Assembly (NCBI GenBank): GCA_018222405.1
Contig: JAAFAI010000009.1
Coordinates: 110,591-174,590, forward strand
DNA from: Gammaproteobacteria bacterium
GTDB taxonomy: Bacteria; Pseudomonadota; Gammaproteobacteria; Enterobacterales; Alteromonadaceae
Reading direction: 5' to 3'
Length of the DNA: 64,000 bases
Part shown: positions 6,819 through 14,886 of the stretch, one piece after another
Layout: the number at the start of each line of letters is the position of its first letter
How positions within the stretch are numbered: the first letter of the stretch is position 1
Notes under the pieces: model-generated
What the model saw: only the letters and a program-made list of their open reading frames with translations
Database searches by the model: none
What the model was told of the DNA's origin: nothing
Made by a program: the position numbers and the translations under genes

Positions 6819-9152
6819 TTACCCAACGGCCTTATATCCATTGGCACGCTTTTTCCACATTCTCTGTAGCATGGGAAAATCATCAATATAATCGTGCACC
6901 GTTACTTCTGTTTTATTCGGGTAGTGACGCTGAATACGGCCAGCGTACTGGGCCACAATCCCTTTCCATGAAATTGGGAGGGCCAAAAACAAGGTATCCA
7001 GATAAGGCAAATCAAAGCCTTCCCCCACATATTTACCCGTCGCAATGATGACAGTCTTTTCAGGTAATTGCTTCTGAATCAGTTCAATCCGCTGTTTACG
7101 GATCTTAGTACTCACGCCACCATGCAGCTCAATAGTATTGATACCTTGTGTATTTAATTGCTCGCTGAGTATTGCAATATGTTCTTTCCGTTCACTGAGC
7201 ACCAGACATTGATGCTTGGCTTCTATTGCCTGGGCAATACTGCGCGTGATGAGCTGATTTCGAGACGCATTGTCTTGCAGGTATTGATACATCTGGGTGA
7301 TTTTTACCGGCTCCGAACCATCTACCCAAGACGGAGGAAAGGCGATTTGGGTATCACAGCCATAGGCCGTTTGACTGAATTTTACCGACTCTGGTTTAGA
7401 CTCAAATAACACCGCACCAAGTTGGAAATACATTAGCTTTTCCAACCCATCTTGTCTTTTGGGCGTCGCGGTAAAACCAACCAGGAATTGAGGCGCGACG
7501 TTCTTTAACAACGTTTCATAGTTTGAGGCCGGAATGTGATGGCATTCATCGACAATAATTTGGCCGTAGCTATCTACTTTGTCATGAATATCAATGCCAT
7601 TCCTACTGATCAGGCTTTGATACGTCGCGACGTCGATGCGTCCGTTTAATTTATTCTTTCCGCCTAAGAGGGAGCCCATCTCAGCATCTTTGAGGAATAT
7701 CTTGCATCGCTCAATCCATTGTTCCGCCAGCGCCTTATTGTGCACTAATACCAATGTATTGACTGCGCGTTTGGCGATTAATGCCAGTGCAACAACGGTC
7801 TTACCAAACCCCGTATTCGCAATGACCAGTCCATGTTCATTCTCCAGTAAGGCTTTTAGCGCTTTCGTTTGCTGGCTGCGAAGCGTGCCCTCAAAACGCA
7901 GGGCCGGGAGTCGCTGACCAGCATAGCGTTTATCCTGATATCGGATAGTACAAGCCTGTTGTTCCAGTAACGCTTCAACTTGTCTTTTTAGTCCTCTGGG
8001 CAGGTGCAGATAGCCCGATTCAATGTGCGCCGCACACAGATAGCGAGGTACGCCAATCGTTGAAAATCGCATCGCCTGGCGTTTAAAAAATTCAGGATTG
8101 GCAAACACCGCTAACTTCTTTAACATTGCGACCAGTTTGTTGGGTAAAACCGCAATAGCAATATACAGCTTGTCAGCCACGACGATGTCGATTGTCGCGG
8201 GGCAGTCGTCAATTTTGGGCGTATTAAGGGTCGTCGATTTTTCCCAGGGTTTTAACTCGGCGACTTGCGGTTCCACGTCTACATAATCGGCGAGACGCTC
8301 GAGTAGTTGCCGTATATTGTCAGGTGATAGCTTGCTCGTCGCCGCCAGTGCCTGCCATTGATCTTCGACAACGCCCCCGTCAGCATTAATAAAGCAAGCG
8401 TTCCCCGACAAGCGAGGCTGCTTTTGTAACGGCAATGCAATGAGGTTCCCCATCCCGCCGCTGGGTAAGGCGTCTTGGTTGGGAAACATGCGGTCAAAGC
8501 AGTCAAAGTTAAGGGCCGGGTATGTGTCCATGGTCAGATTGAGCAACGCTGTGCCCAAGTGGCGTGCGGATTTTGCCTCTGTCGCTTTTTCAAAAAAGAG
8601 CCACAAATGACCGCCTTGTCCACTACGGGAACGCTCAACTAAGTAGCCAATAGACAGTGACTCACACACGTTTCGCAGTGCCGATATTGCCTCAAACCAG
8701 TCCGTTTTATCGAAGTCAAACGCTAACAGGTAACATTCATTTTGCGCCGTTAACGGGTAGATCCCAATCGTGCGTTGCCCTCGAAGATGGGCATTGATGG
8801 CACTGTCATCAAAGCGATGAAAGGCTTGGTGGGCACATTCTGAACATGCCGTTTTGGGTTTGTTGCAGATCCCAGCTTGCCATTCATTGGCACAGGAAGG
8901 GCTGTATCCGGCTTTGCCTTGCTTAGACTCCCAGCGGAAGGGGTAGACATCTTCGCGTCCGCGAAAGTATTGCTTAAACAGGGCAACCTTGGCCTCGGGT
9001 GTCTCAGATTGACTGAAGTACTGTGCTTGATGCGCCATGCTTTGTTGCAAAAGCGCACTACGTTCATTAAGCAACGCCGTTTTTTGTTCTTCCAATCGCG
9101 CCAGCGCTTCGACGATTTGCGCCAGCCGCGCCTGGGCTCCCGGGATTGTCAT
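6819..9152 (-). CDS. TOTE-type archaeo-eukaryotic primase / SF2 helicase fusion
   Basis: About 777 residues. I chose the ATG at 9152, which follows GGAG at a usable distance; a TTG at 9161 is also in frame. In the longer numbering, residues 10-45 form a coiled coil. Residues 60-290 form a primase domain with a four-Cys cluster (C90, C99, C106, C109), the acidic FDFD motif near 148-151 and the SRSGQGGHLW motif near 178-187. Residues 425-780 form an SF2 helicase with ANTGFGKT, DECHH, TATPKRQDG and QYAGRIQR. This pairing defines TOTE conflict systems, predicted nucleic-acid conflict or defence proteins; those also carry a nuclease module, which I do not see here. A 79-codon frame lies immediately upstream. 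Confidence 0.8.
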   Translation of the reverse strand: MTIPGAQARLAQIVEALARLEEQKTALLNERSALLQQSMAHQAQYFSQSETPEAKVALFKQYFRGREDVYPFRWESKQGKAGYSPSCANEWQAGICNKPKTACSECAHQAFHRFDDSAINAHLRGQRTIGIYPLTAQNECYLLAFDFDKTDWFEAISALRNVCESLSIGYLVERSRSGQGGHLWLFFEKATEAKSARHLGTALLNLTMDTYPALNFDCFDRMFPNQDALPSGGMGNLIALPLQKQPRLSGNACFINADGGVVEDQWQALAATSKLSPDNIRQLLERLADYVDVEPQVAELKPWEKSTTLNTPKIDDCPATIDIVVADKLYIAIAVLPNKLVAMLKKLAVFANPEFFKRQAMRFSTIGVPRYLCAAHIESGYLHLPRGLKRQVEALLEQQACTIRYQDKRYAGQRLPALRFEGTLRSQQTKALKALLENEHGLVIANTGFGKTVVALALIAKRAVNTLVLVHNKALAEQWIERCKIFLKDAEMGSLLGGKNKLNGRIDVATYQSLISRNGIDIHDKVDSYGQIIVDECHHIPASNYETLLKNVAPQFLVGFTATPKRQDGLEKLMYFQLGAVLFESKPESVKFSQTAYGCDTQIAFPPSWVDGSEPVKITQMYQYLQDNASRNQLITRSIAQAIEAKHQCLVLSERKEHIAILSEQLNTQGINTIELHGGVSTKIRKQRIELIQKQLPEKTVIIATGKYVGEGFDLPYLDTLFLALPISWKGIVAQYAGRIQRHYPNKTEVTVHDYIDDFPMLQRMWKKRANGYKAVG

Positions 9153-9157
9153 GCTAC

Positions 9158-9397
9158 TCAAGCTCCATTATCGTTTGGCATAGGCCCGTTGTGGGAAAGG
9201 AGCGCTTCACGGTTTAAGCAAGTGTGCTCCCCCTTAGACTTGGAGCTTATCACGAATGCGCCATCCCAGCGCTGAGGCATCAATTGCGTTTCTTGGGGCA
9301 GCGCCAGAGGGTGGTCGGTGAGTTTGCGAAACGTGCGATAAATGGCTCGTTCAGGGGAAATGGACCGCCAACCGCGATTTTGGCCGTCATGGCGCAT
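9158..9397 (-). CDS. hypothetical protein upstream of TOTE-type gene
   Basis: A 79-residue reading frame ending 5 bp before the chosen ATG of the primase-helicase, so it is probably translated from the same message. The GGAG serving the helicase lies inside its last codons. The sequence (IYRTFRKLTDHPLALP, MPQRWDGAFV) looks protein-like, but I recognise no family, and the start codon lacks a good ribosome-binding site. It could be a small partner of the conflict protein or a remnant of a longer gene. A 89-codon frame on the opposite strand (9224-9493) competes for the same DNA. Confidence 0.4.
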   Translation of the reverse strand: MRHDGQNRGWRSISPERAIYRTFRKLTDHPLALPQETQLMPQRWDGAFVISSKSKGEHTCLNREALLSHNGPMPNDNGA

Positions 9398-9519
9398 AAG
9401 AAGACATTATGTTTAATGACTCAATCTAGGGGTCAGCGACGGGATTTGTGCTCTCAAATAGGGGTATTTACGCCGTTGGGCAGCACATTGTGACAGCGCG
9501 TGTATTTTCGCACGTTTTC

Positions 9520-9531
9520 GTTGTCGACAAC
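9520..9531. promoter_or_regulatory. 12-bp perfect palindrome
   Basis: GTTGTCGACAAC reads the same on both strands. It lies in the 190-bp gap upstream of the 79-codon gene and the TOTE-type gene and downstream of the DUF4411 gene. A dimeric repressor site for the primase-helicase transcript is possible. No protein is known to bind it. Confidence 0.3.
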
Positions 9532-9550
9532 CTGAAGATGCGCGGTCACT

Positions 9551-9584
9551 GCGCTGCTGAGGGAGTTATCCCCCTCAGCAGCGC
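9551..9584 (-). terminator. 13-bp perfect hairpin after DUF4411 gene
   Basis: Arms GCGCTGCTGAGGG and CCCTCAGCAGCGC pair perfectly around an 8-base loop, immediately past the stop of the DUF4411 gene. No U-run follows on the minus strand, so it may stabilise the mRNA end or act with Rho rather than being a classical intrinsic terminator. Confidence 0.5.
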
Positions 9585-9585
9585 C

Positions 9586-10080
9586 TTAATTGCCCAGCAC
9601 AAACTGCGCTTGTAACTGCATGAGCAGTTGGAAGGTGTTCATATAACTGACGTTGAATTGCTGACAAATGTTGGGGACTTTGACTTTTTTACTGGCAGGA
9701 TCCACCACCTTTTCGTGCGTCACCACCGTCGCCCCGGTCGTGACGGCTTTGGCGATAAGCCACGGATCGGCTTTACTGAGAAAATTGGCAATATCCACCG
9801 GTGATTTGCCTGGCAGCGACACCACATAATTGGCGATGTCAGTAAACGTCGCTTGCGTCGCTGTATCGGCCACCGAGACAAAATGGGCCTTATGCGCCTT
9901 GGCCCACTGCGATAAAGTATCGGTCGAGTCGGTGAGCTCAAGGTACACGTTGTCAATACTCATCACCTGCCCCGCGTGAAACTGCTTTTCTAACCAGTCC
10001 CAGAAGGCGGGGCAAAAGTCCATGTTGTAATACACATTTTTCGCTTGAATATACGTATTTGCATCCATCAAATAATTCAA
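9586..10080 (-). CDS. DUF4411 family PIN-like protein (candidate toxin)
   Basis: A 164-residue protein beginning MNYLMDANTYIQAKN, with the early conserved Asp typical of PIN nucleases and a later segment KADPWLIAKAV carrying another conserved Asp. These are hallmarks of DUF4411, a PIN-like family encoded directly after XRE/ImmA genes. Its ATG overlaps the stop of the upstream gene by four bases (ATGA), which implies translational coupling. By family analogy it is a predicted RNase toxin with the upstream protein as antitoxin. No activity can be shown from sequence alone. Confidence 0.8.
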   Translation of the reverse strand: MNYLMDANTYIQAKNVYYNMDFCPAFWDWLEKQFHAGQVMSIDNVYLELTDSTDTLSQWAKAHKAHFVSVADTATQATFTDIANYVVSLPGKSPVDIANFLSKADPWLIAKAVTTGATVVTHEKVVDPASKKVKVPNICQQFNVSYMNTFQLLMQLQAQFVLGN

Positions 10081-11219
10081 CGCTCGTATCCTTTCGCAAA
10101 CGAGGCAATTTTGTCCGGCTTCATCCCTAATAGCTGGCCTGCATCGCGTAATAACACATGGCCACTGGCGGTTTCAGACAGCACCGCCCGTGCTAATCGC
10201 TCGCTGGTTTGGCTTTTCAGCGTCACATAATAACTCGGCCCACTTCCCGTGCGCTCCCGCTCATCGTATTGCTGTTTCAACCAGGCAATAAAGCGGTGAT
10301 AGTCGTCGGCGGTAATAAACTTCAAGGTCAGTGCGCGTCGCGCTAAGACCCATTGACTTACGTGAAAATGGGCTTCTAACGGCCCCAGATTCTCTTTCCA
10401 GTCCTCAGCAGGCTGCCACAATGCACGAAACTCCTCACCCGGCACCAGAAACTCCGCTGCCACGGCATTACACAGCACTTCCTCTTGACGATGGCTCGTA
10501 TCGGCCCCGTCAGAGACGCCACTTTGGCCAATCCAAATGTGTGCCAATTCATGGATAAGGGTAAATAACCTTGCCACGGGGGCATCCGCGAGGTTAATAA
10601 AGATCACCGGTGCAATAGGATCCGCAATCGCAAAGCCGCGAAATTCACTCACAGAGAGCGGTTTGGTGTGATGGCCCAAGTGACCCTGGCGGATCACCAA
10701 AACCCCAACGGCTTCAATACGTGCGATCAACGCCTTATGGTAGTCTTCCCAACTTCCCCGCATCGGGTGCGGCGGCACGCCCAGCACCTGGCGCATGTCA
10801 TCCACGATGGTGGCAACAGGGGTGGTCGTCGTAAAGCGTCCGACGAAGGGTAAAGGAGAGTGAGCCTGCTTCAGGGCGTAATCTTTATACCAGGCTTGCT
10901 TCGTCAGTGTGGTTTGTACCACTTTGCGTAACTCTGCACTGGGCTTTCTTACCGGCTCACTGTCCACCGTCCGCAAGTCCGGAATGGGCAGCGTCTCTTT
11001 GGGCTGTTCATGCAAAAATAAAAAACCAAAAGGCACGTAAGTTTTCTCAGCCAGTTCCATGGCTTTGCGCATCGTAATGGGCTTTGCGCCGCTTTCCCAC
11101 GCATCCACGTTGTCTTCGGTGGTGTGTAACTTTTTCGCAAGCATAGCCAAGGTGAGATCAGCGCGTTCCCGCGCCCACCGAAGCAAGTTTGGATTAACCT
11201 GTGCGTATGCCGTTGCCAT
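10077..11219 (-). CDS. XRE-family regulator with ImmA/IrrE metallopeptidase domain
   Basis: 380 residues. A helix-turn-helix occupies about residues 10-65 (LTLAMLAKKLHTTEDNVDAW), and an ImmA/IrrE-type zinc peptidase domain follows with HELAH at residues 223-227. A good ribosome-binding site (AAGGA) precedes the ATG. This fusion is the standard partner of DUF4411 proteins, acting as DNA-binding antitoxin/regulator. The two genes overlap by four bases. It is expected to repress its own promoter in the 120 bp upstream, which contain a CGTTATC/GATAACG inverted repeat (11343-11363). Confidence 0.85.
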   Translation of the reverse strand: MATAYAQVNPNLLRWARERADLTLAMLAKKLHTTEDNVDAWESGAKPITMRKAMELAEKTYVPFGFLFLHEQPKETLPIPDLRTVDSEPVRKPSAELRKVVQTTLTKQAWYKDYALKQAHSPLPFVGRFTTTTPVATIVDDMRQVLGVPPHPMRGSWEDYHKALIARIEAVGVLVIRQGHLGHHTKPLSVSEFRGFAIADPIAPVIFINLADAPVARLFTLIHELAHIWIGQSGVSDGADTSHRQEEVLCNAVAAEFLVPGEEFRALWQPAEDWKENLGPLEAHFHVSQWVLARRALTLKFITADDYHRFIAWLKQQYDERERTGSGPSYYVTLKSQTSERLARAVLSETASGHVLLRDAGQLLGMKPDKIASFAKGYER

Positions 11220-11342
11220 GCAGAGTCCTTTTCTTTCTCCCTATCGTAGCCAGTGTTGAAACAAGAGAAAAGATGATATTTAAAAAAATACGTTAGCGTT
11301 AAAGCCGCCCGAGGCGGTGCGTAGTATACAAAAATTGTTCAA

Positions 11343-11363
11343 CGTTATCATGCTTAGATAACG
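11343..11363. promoter_or_regulatory. 7-bp inverted repeat upstream of XRE-DUF4411 operon
   Basis: CGTTATC and GATAACG flank a 7-base spacer about 125 bp upstream of the XRE gene start. A TATACT hexamer, read on the minus strand, lies between the repeat and the gene. This is compatible with an autoregulatory operator, but the arms are short. Confidence 0.3.
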
Positions 11364-11462
11364 GGAACGGGACGCGAGTTCCCTGCGGTTTCTCGCGATG
11401 GGATGACAATGACACGGGTGAATACAGGCAGGGACGCAGTTGCCGGCCCCCCCACACGTGGC

Positions 11463-11675
11463 TTATATCCCGATGGCACGATCCAACCTGAGCCTGTCAT
11501 TGTCCGTTTTTAACTGGATCCAAAGCGGAAAGTGATCGCTCAGTTGATAGGTCGCCTCGGTATAGGTTAATTCAGGAAACAATTCCGTCTCCATAAACCC
11601 GCCTAGTGAAAAATCAATGACCCCACCACGGTCAGAAAAGACCGTGTCATCACAGCGGTGTAAGATTTGATCGTA
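11463..11675 (-). pseudogene. remnant of endonuclease/exonuclease/phosphatase family gene
   Basis: Read on the minus strand, about 70 codons end in TAA at 11463. They include VFSDRGGVIDFS, YQLSDHFPLWIQLKTD and a charged tail. The SDHFPLW segment matches the C-terminal Ser-Asp-His motif of the DNase I-like endonuclease/exonuclease/phosphatase superfamily. The homology-like part begins abruptly near 11675, where it meets the tail of a gene on the other strand, and no N-terminal domain or start codon is present. It is most likely a fragment left by recombination. Confidence 0.55.
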
Positions 11676-11747
11676 GTTACAGGGGCACTCAACGAATTTA
11701 AGAGTGTTGAAGAAGCGTTAGCCGAAGAAGATGATGAGCTAGTTTAG
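11664..11747 (+). pseudogene. 3' tail of a truncated gene
   Basis: An open stretch on the plus strand ends VTGALNEFKSVEEALAEED and DELV before a TAG at 745-747 of the 11-kb block (11745-11747). It is followed 24 bp later by a strong intrinsic terminator. An acidic C-terminal tail with its own terminator looks like the severed end of a real gene whose body is absent here. The parent gene is not recognised. Confidence 0.35.
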
Positions 11748-11771
11748 TTTTAGTTTTAGTTTAGATGATGG

Positions 11772-11803
11772 AAAAAGAGACAAAATTAGCTTTGTCTCTT
11801 TTT
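11772..11803. terminator. bidirectional intrinsic terminator
   Basis: The 13-bp arms AAAAAGAGACAAA and TTTGTCTCTTTTT are perfectly complementary around a 6-base loop, with T-runs on both sides. It lies between the plus-strand gene tail and the minus-strand flavoprotein gene, a normal convergent position. Confidence 0.8.
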
Positions 11804-11926
11804 TCAGGGACTTCTTCAAATAATCACATCTACTTTTGCACCAGAATGAATTAAATGAACTAAGCTACTAAAACTTCGTCTTCGCTCTAATTTCATCTGT
11901 CTTCGTTTTAATTACTTCAGATCACA

Positions 11927-13108
11927 TCAGGCATATTGCGCCGCCGCCCAACCGCTACTCCAGGCCCATTGGAAGTTGTAGCCACCTAACCAACCGGTGA
12001 CGTCTACTACTTCGCCGATAAAGAATAGTTGTTCTACTTTTTTGCTCATCATGGTTTTTGATGACAACTCGTCAGTATCTACGCCGCCAAGTGTCACTTC
12101 GGCCGTTCGATAACCCTCGGTACCGTTTGGCTGAATCTGCCAATCTTCAAAAAATCCGGCGATGGCGTCGGCTTCTTTGCTGTTTAACTGCTTAACCGGT
12201 TTGTTTTCCCAGTGGTTCAATTCGCAAAAGGTTGCAGCGACCCGTTTAGGGAAGTGTTTTGATAACCAGGTTGTTATTAAAGAATCAGGATTCTTTAACT
12301 GCGCTTCCGCCAGACTTTCAGCGATATCAAAAGTGGGGGAAGCGTTAATATGCAAGGTGTCGCCTGGTTGCCAGTAGCTTGAAATCTGCAGCATGGCCGG
12401 GCCGCTTAAGCCACGGTGGGTAAATAAGGTGTTTTCTCTGAAAGTGGTATTATTGCAGGTGGCATAGGTATCGATAGCCACGCCGCTCAGTTCGGCCAGG
12501 ATCGTTTTGTCTTGTTCATGCAGGGTAAAAGGCACGAGCCCTGCCCGGGTGGGCAACACTTTAAGGCCAAATTGCTCTGCCAGCTTATAACCAAAGGGGG
12601 TGGCACCGAGTTTTGGCAGGCTCAGTCCACCGGTAGCCACCACCAGGGATTCACATTCGTAATCGCCCATAGAGGTGCTTAAGGCAAACCCCTCATCGGT
12701 TTTACTAACGTTGAGGATTTCACAGCGGGTGGTGATGTCGACGTTGGCCTTACGGCATTCACTTACCAGTAAATTCACGATATCGGCCGCGGATTCGTCG
12801 CAAAATAGCTGACCCAGGGTTTTCTCATGATAGGCAATGCCGTATTCGGCCACCAGGGATATGAAATCCCACTGGGTATACCGACTAAGCGCTGATTTAC
12901 AAAAGTGTGGATTGTTACACAGAAAGTTTTCGTGGCTGGCATACATGTTGGTGAAGTTACACCGGCCGCCACCAGACATGAGGATTTTACGGCCGATTTT
13001 CTTTGCGTGATCCAGCACCGCCACGCTGCGGCCGCGCTTCCCGGCCTCAGCTGCACAGAATAATCCGGCTGCCCCCGCGCCAATCACTACTACGTCAAAC
13101 TTATTCAA
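11927..13108 (-). CDS. BaiN/HI0933-family flavoprotein (NAD(P)/FAD-dependent oxidoreductase)
   Basis: 393 residues beginning MNKFDVVVIGAGAAGLFCA, the Rossmann FAD-binding GxGxxG, followed by the family signature GRKILMSGGGRCNFTN. The C-terminal segment (GEVVDVTGWLGGYNFQWAW) is also characteristic. These are cytosolic FAD proteins of the YhiN/HI0933 group with poorly known substrates. The start is a TTG at 13108 behind a purine-rich AGGAGAGGAG. It is transcribed away from the island and downstream of the esterase gene. Confidence 0.9.
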   Translation of the reverse strand: MNKFDVVVIGAGAAGLFCAAEAGKRGRSVAVLDHAKKIGRKILMSGGGRCNFTNMYASHENFLCNNPHFCKSALSRYTQWDFISLVAEYGIAYHEKTLGQLFCDESAADIVNLLVSECRKANVDITTRCEILNVSKTDEGFALSTSMGDYECESLVVATGGLSLPKLGATPFGYKLAEQFGLKVLPTRAGLVPFTLHEQDKTILAELSGVAIDTYATCNNTTFRENTLFTHRGLSGPAMLQISSYWQPGDTLHINASPTFDIAESLAEAQLKNPDSLITTWLSKHFPKRVAATFCELNHWENKPVKQLNSKEADAIAGFFEDWQIQPNGTEGYRTAEVTLGGVDTDELSSKTMMSKKVEQLFFIGEVVDVTGWLGGYNFQWAWSSGWAAAQYA

Positions 13109-13121
13109 AACAACACGCTCC

Positions 13122-13152
13122 TCTCCTGACCGGCGTATTATAGGTCAGGAGA
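13122..13152 (-). promoter_or_regulatory. inverted repeat with internal TATAAT upstream of flavoprotein gene
   Basis: TCTCCTGACC and GGTCAGGAGA pair around an 11-base loop which, read on the minus strand, contains TATAAT. A TTAACC sits 15 bases upstream of it. The downstream arm adjoins the ribosome-binding site of the TTG-started flavoprotein gene. It may be the esterase terminator, an operator around a -10 box, or a leader hairpin masking the ribosome-binding site. Confidence 0.4.
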
Positions 13153-13178
13153 AGCGTGGTTAATATGGTTTGGCAGAT

Positions 13179-14780
13179 TTAATTGCTGTGTTCAACCGCT
13201 GCTTTAACCACATCCAGCCGGGCTTTCCATGGGTCGGTAGCCTGCTTCATTTCGCCACTGCGGGTCATATTCAGCATATTACTTTGCGCCGGGTCGAAAG
13301 CCTGCCAGGCCGGTGCACCGTCACTCTCAGGCTGACCTGTTTTGGCAAAGCTGACGATATACTGATGAATAGTTTCAGCAGCCGCTGCGTCCTGCTCAGT
13401 TAAGGCATCGCCATACTTGGCTGCTACCGTATTAAAGAAAAACGGAATGTCCGAAGCATGGGGAGCCCCAGGACTATCGTTACTCTTGGCAACGGTGCCA
13501 AAACGGTAATAGAAAGCCTTCTGACCATGTGCGGTCATTTGTTCCGCCACAAATCTAGCTGGCTCCTGCATAGTGCGGTCCTGCCCTACCGAATAACCCA
13601 CGGCCTGGAACGGTAAGTCACCGGCGGGATCATACACTTGCCGGGCCTTATCAGTATAAGGGCCGAAGGAAGCAAACAGCCCGGCTTTGGTTTTAAAACT
13701 ATTAAAGCCAATGTCCATGCTGGTAGCCCCTACCATTACATCCACTTTCGCTACACTGCCATCGCGAAGGGCATCTTCGGTAGTTGCTGTGATAATTTCT
13801 CCATCTTGCATAGGGCCGCCCGCCCAGGTTGGTTTATCTGTTGGTGACGGATTAAACAGAGTAGCCAGATTAAACCCGTCAACGATGTCTTGCGCGCTCA
13901 ATTCCCGCAGTGCAGCCAGGGCTTCTGCGTCTTTGCCGGTAATACCATGCTTCTCGGCATAATTGAGGCCGTACTGTTCACCGGCCAAAGAGCCTGGCAC
14001 TGGCTCACTGACTTTGCGATGACCAAACAGTGAACGGCCACCGCCAGACATGATGATTGCCCGATTAAACAGCCCTCTTACCTGCTTCGCCTGCATCATG
14101 GCATGAACTGAGCCGCCACCGGCTGATTCCCCCATAATGGTCACGTTATTCGCATCACCACCAAAGGCAGCAATATTCTCATTCACCCACTTCAGCGCTG
14201 CGATTTGGTCCATGTACGCGTAGTTAGCCAGCATATCGCCAGCGGCTTTGGCTTCTGCCGTAAGCGCCGGATGGGCAAAGAAACCGAAGCGTCCCAGACG
14301 ATAATTGAAGCTCACAAAAATAACGCCGTTTTTGGCAAATTCGCTGCCATCATAAACCGCTGGAGACGCGCCGCCATTAACAAAGCCACCACCGTAGATC
14401 CACACCAGTACCGGGGTTGAACCATCGGCATCTTTAGGTGCCCAGACATTGGCGTACAAGCAATCTTCTGCCGGTGTTTTCCCTAGCGGCGCTGCGTCGC
14501 TTGGGAAAGGCAACTGCATACAATCGTTACCGTAATCGGTGGTTTCCTTCACTCCGGTCCATGGCGTTACTGGTTGGGGTGGGCGCCAGCGCAACTCACC
14601 CACAGGGGCGGCGGCAAATGGAATACCCTTGTAAGTTACCAGTTGTTCAGAAACGGTGCCTTTTATTTTGCCGCCGGTTACTTCAACTTCCCCGGGTGTT
14701 TTTTCAGCAGAGCAGGCAAGCAACCCCATTAATGAACCCAACACAATCAAGCCATACCTTTGTATTGTACTACGGCGCAT
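13179..14780 (-). CDS. type-B carboxylesterase/lipase lipoprotein
   Basis: 533 residues. The N terminus (LIVLGSLMGLLAC) is a lipoprotein signal peptide with the lipidated Cys near residue 23, so the enzyme is probably membrane-anchored and periplasmic or surface-facing. The core carries the carboxylesterase nucleophile elbow GESAGGGS and the oxyanion stretch VWIYGGGFVNG. A late His lies in FRFGTVAKSNDSPGAPHASD (GAPHASD). The family hydrolyses carboxylic esters; the physiological substrate is unknown. AGGA precedes the ATG. Confidence 0.9.
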   Translation of the reverse strand: MRRSTIQRYGLIVLGSLMGLLACSAEKTPGEVEVTGGKIKGTVSEQLVTYKGIPFAAAPVGELRWRPPQPVTPWTGVKETTDYGNDCMQLPFPSDAAPLGKTPAEDCLYANVWAPKDADGSTPVLVWIYGGGFVNGGASPAVYDGSEFAKNGVIFVSFNYRLGRFGFFAHPALTAEAKAAGDMLANYAYMDQIAALKWVNENIAAFGGDANNVTIMGESAGGGSVHAMMQAKQVRGLFNRAIIMSGGGRSLFGHRKVSEPVPGSLAGEQYGLNYAEKHGITGKDAEALAALRELSAQDIVDGFNLATLFNPSPTDKPTWAGGPMQDGEIITATTEDALRDGSVAKVDVMVGATSMDIGFNSFKTKAGLFASFGPYTDKARQVYDPAGDLPFQAVGYSVGQDRTMQEPARFVAEQMTAHGQKAFYYRFGTVAKSNDSPGAPHASDIPFFFNTVAAKYGDALTEQDAAAAETIHQYIVSFAKTGQPESDGAPAWQAFDPAQSNMLNMTRSGEMKQATDPWKARLDVVKAAVEHSN

Positions 14781-14886
14781 CTTTGCATCCTGTGAATCTT
14801 AAAAATGAGCGGTGCTGGTAATCTTCCGGTTACCTGTCACCGCCTTAAGAGACCGGCGCAATGTTAGTGCACCGGGAGGAATAGCG

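Noticed and set aside
9224..9493. 89-codon plus-strand frame opposite the 79-codon gene
   Set aside because: No ribosome-binding site, wrong direction for either neighbouring operon, and the minus-strand frame fits the helicase operon better. Kept only as a competing reading.
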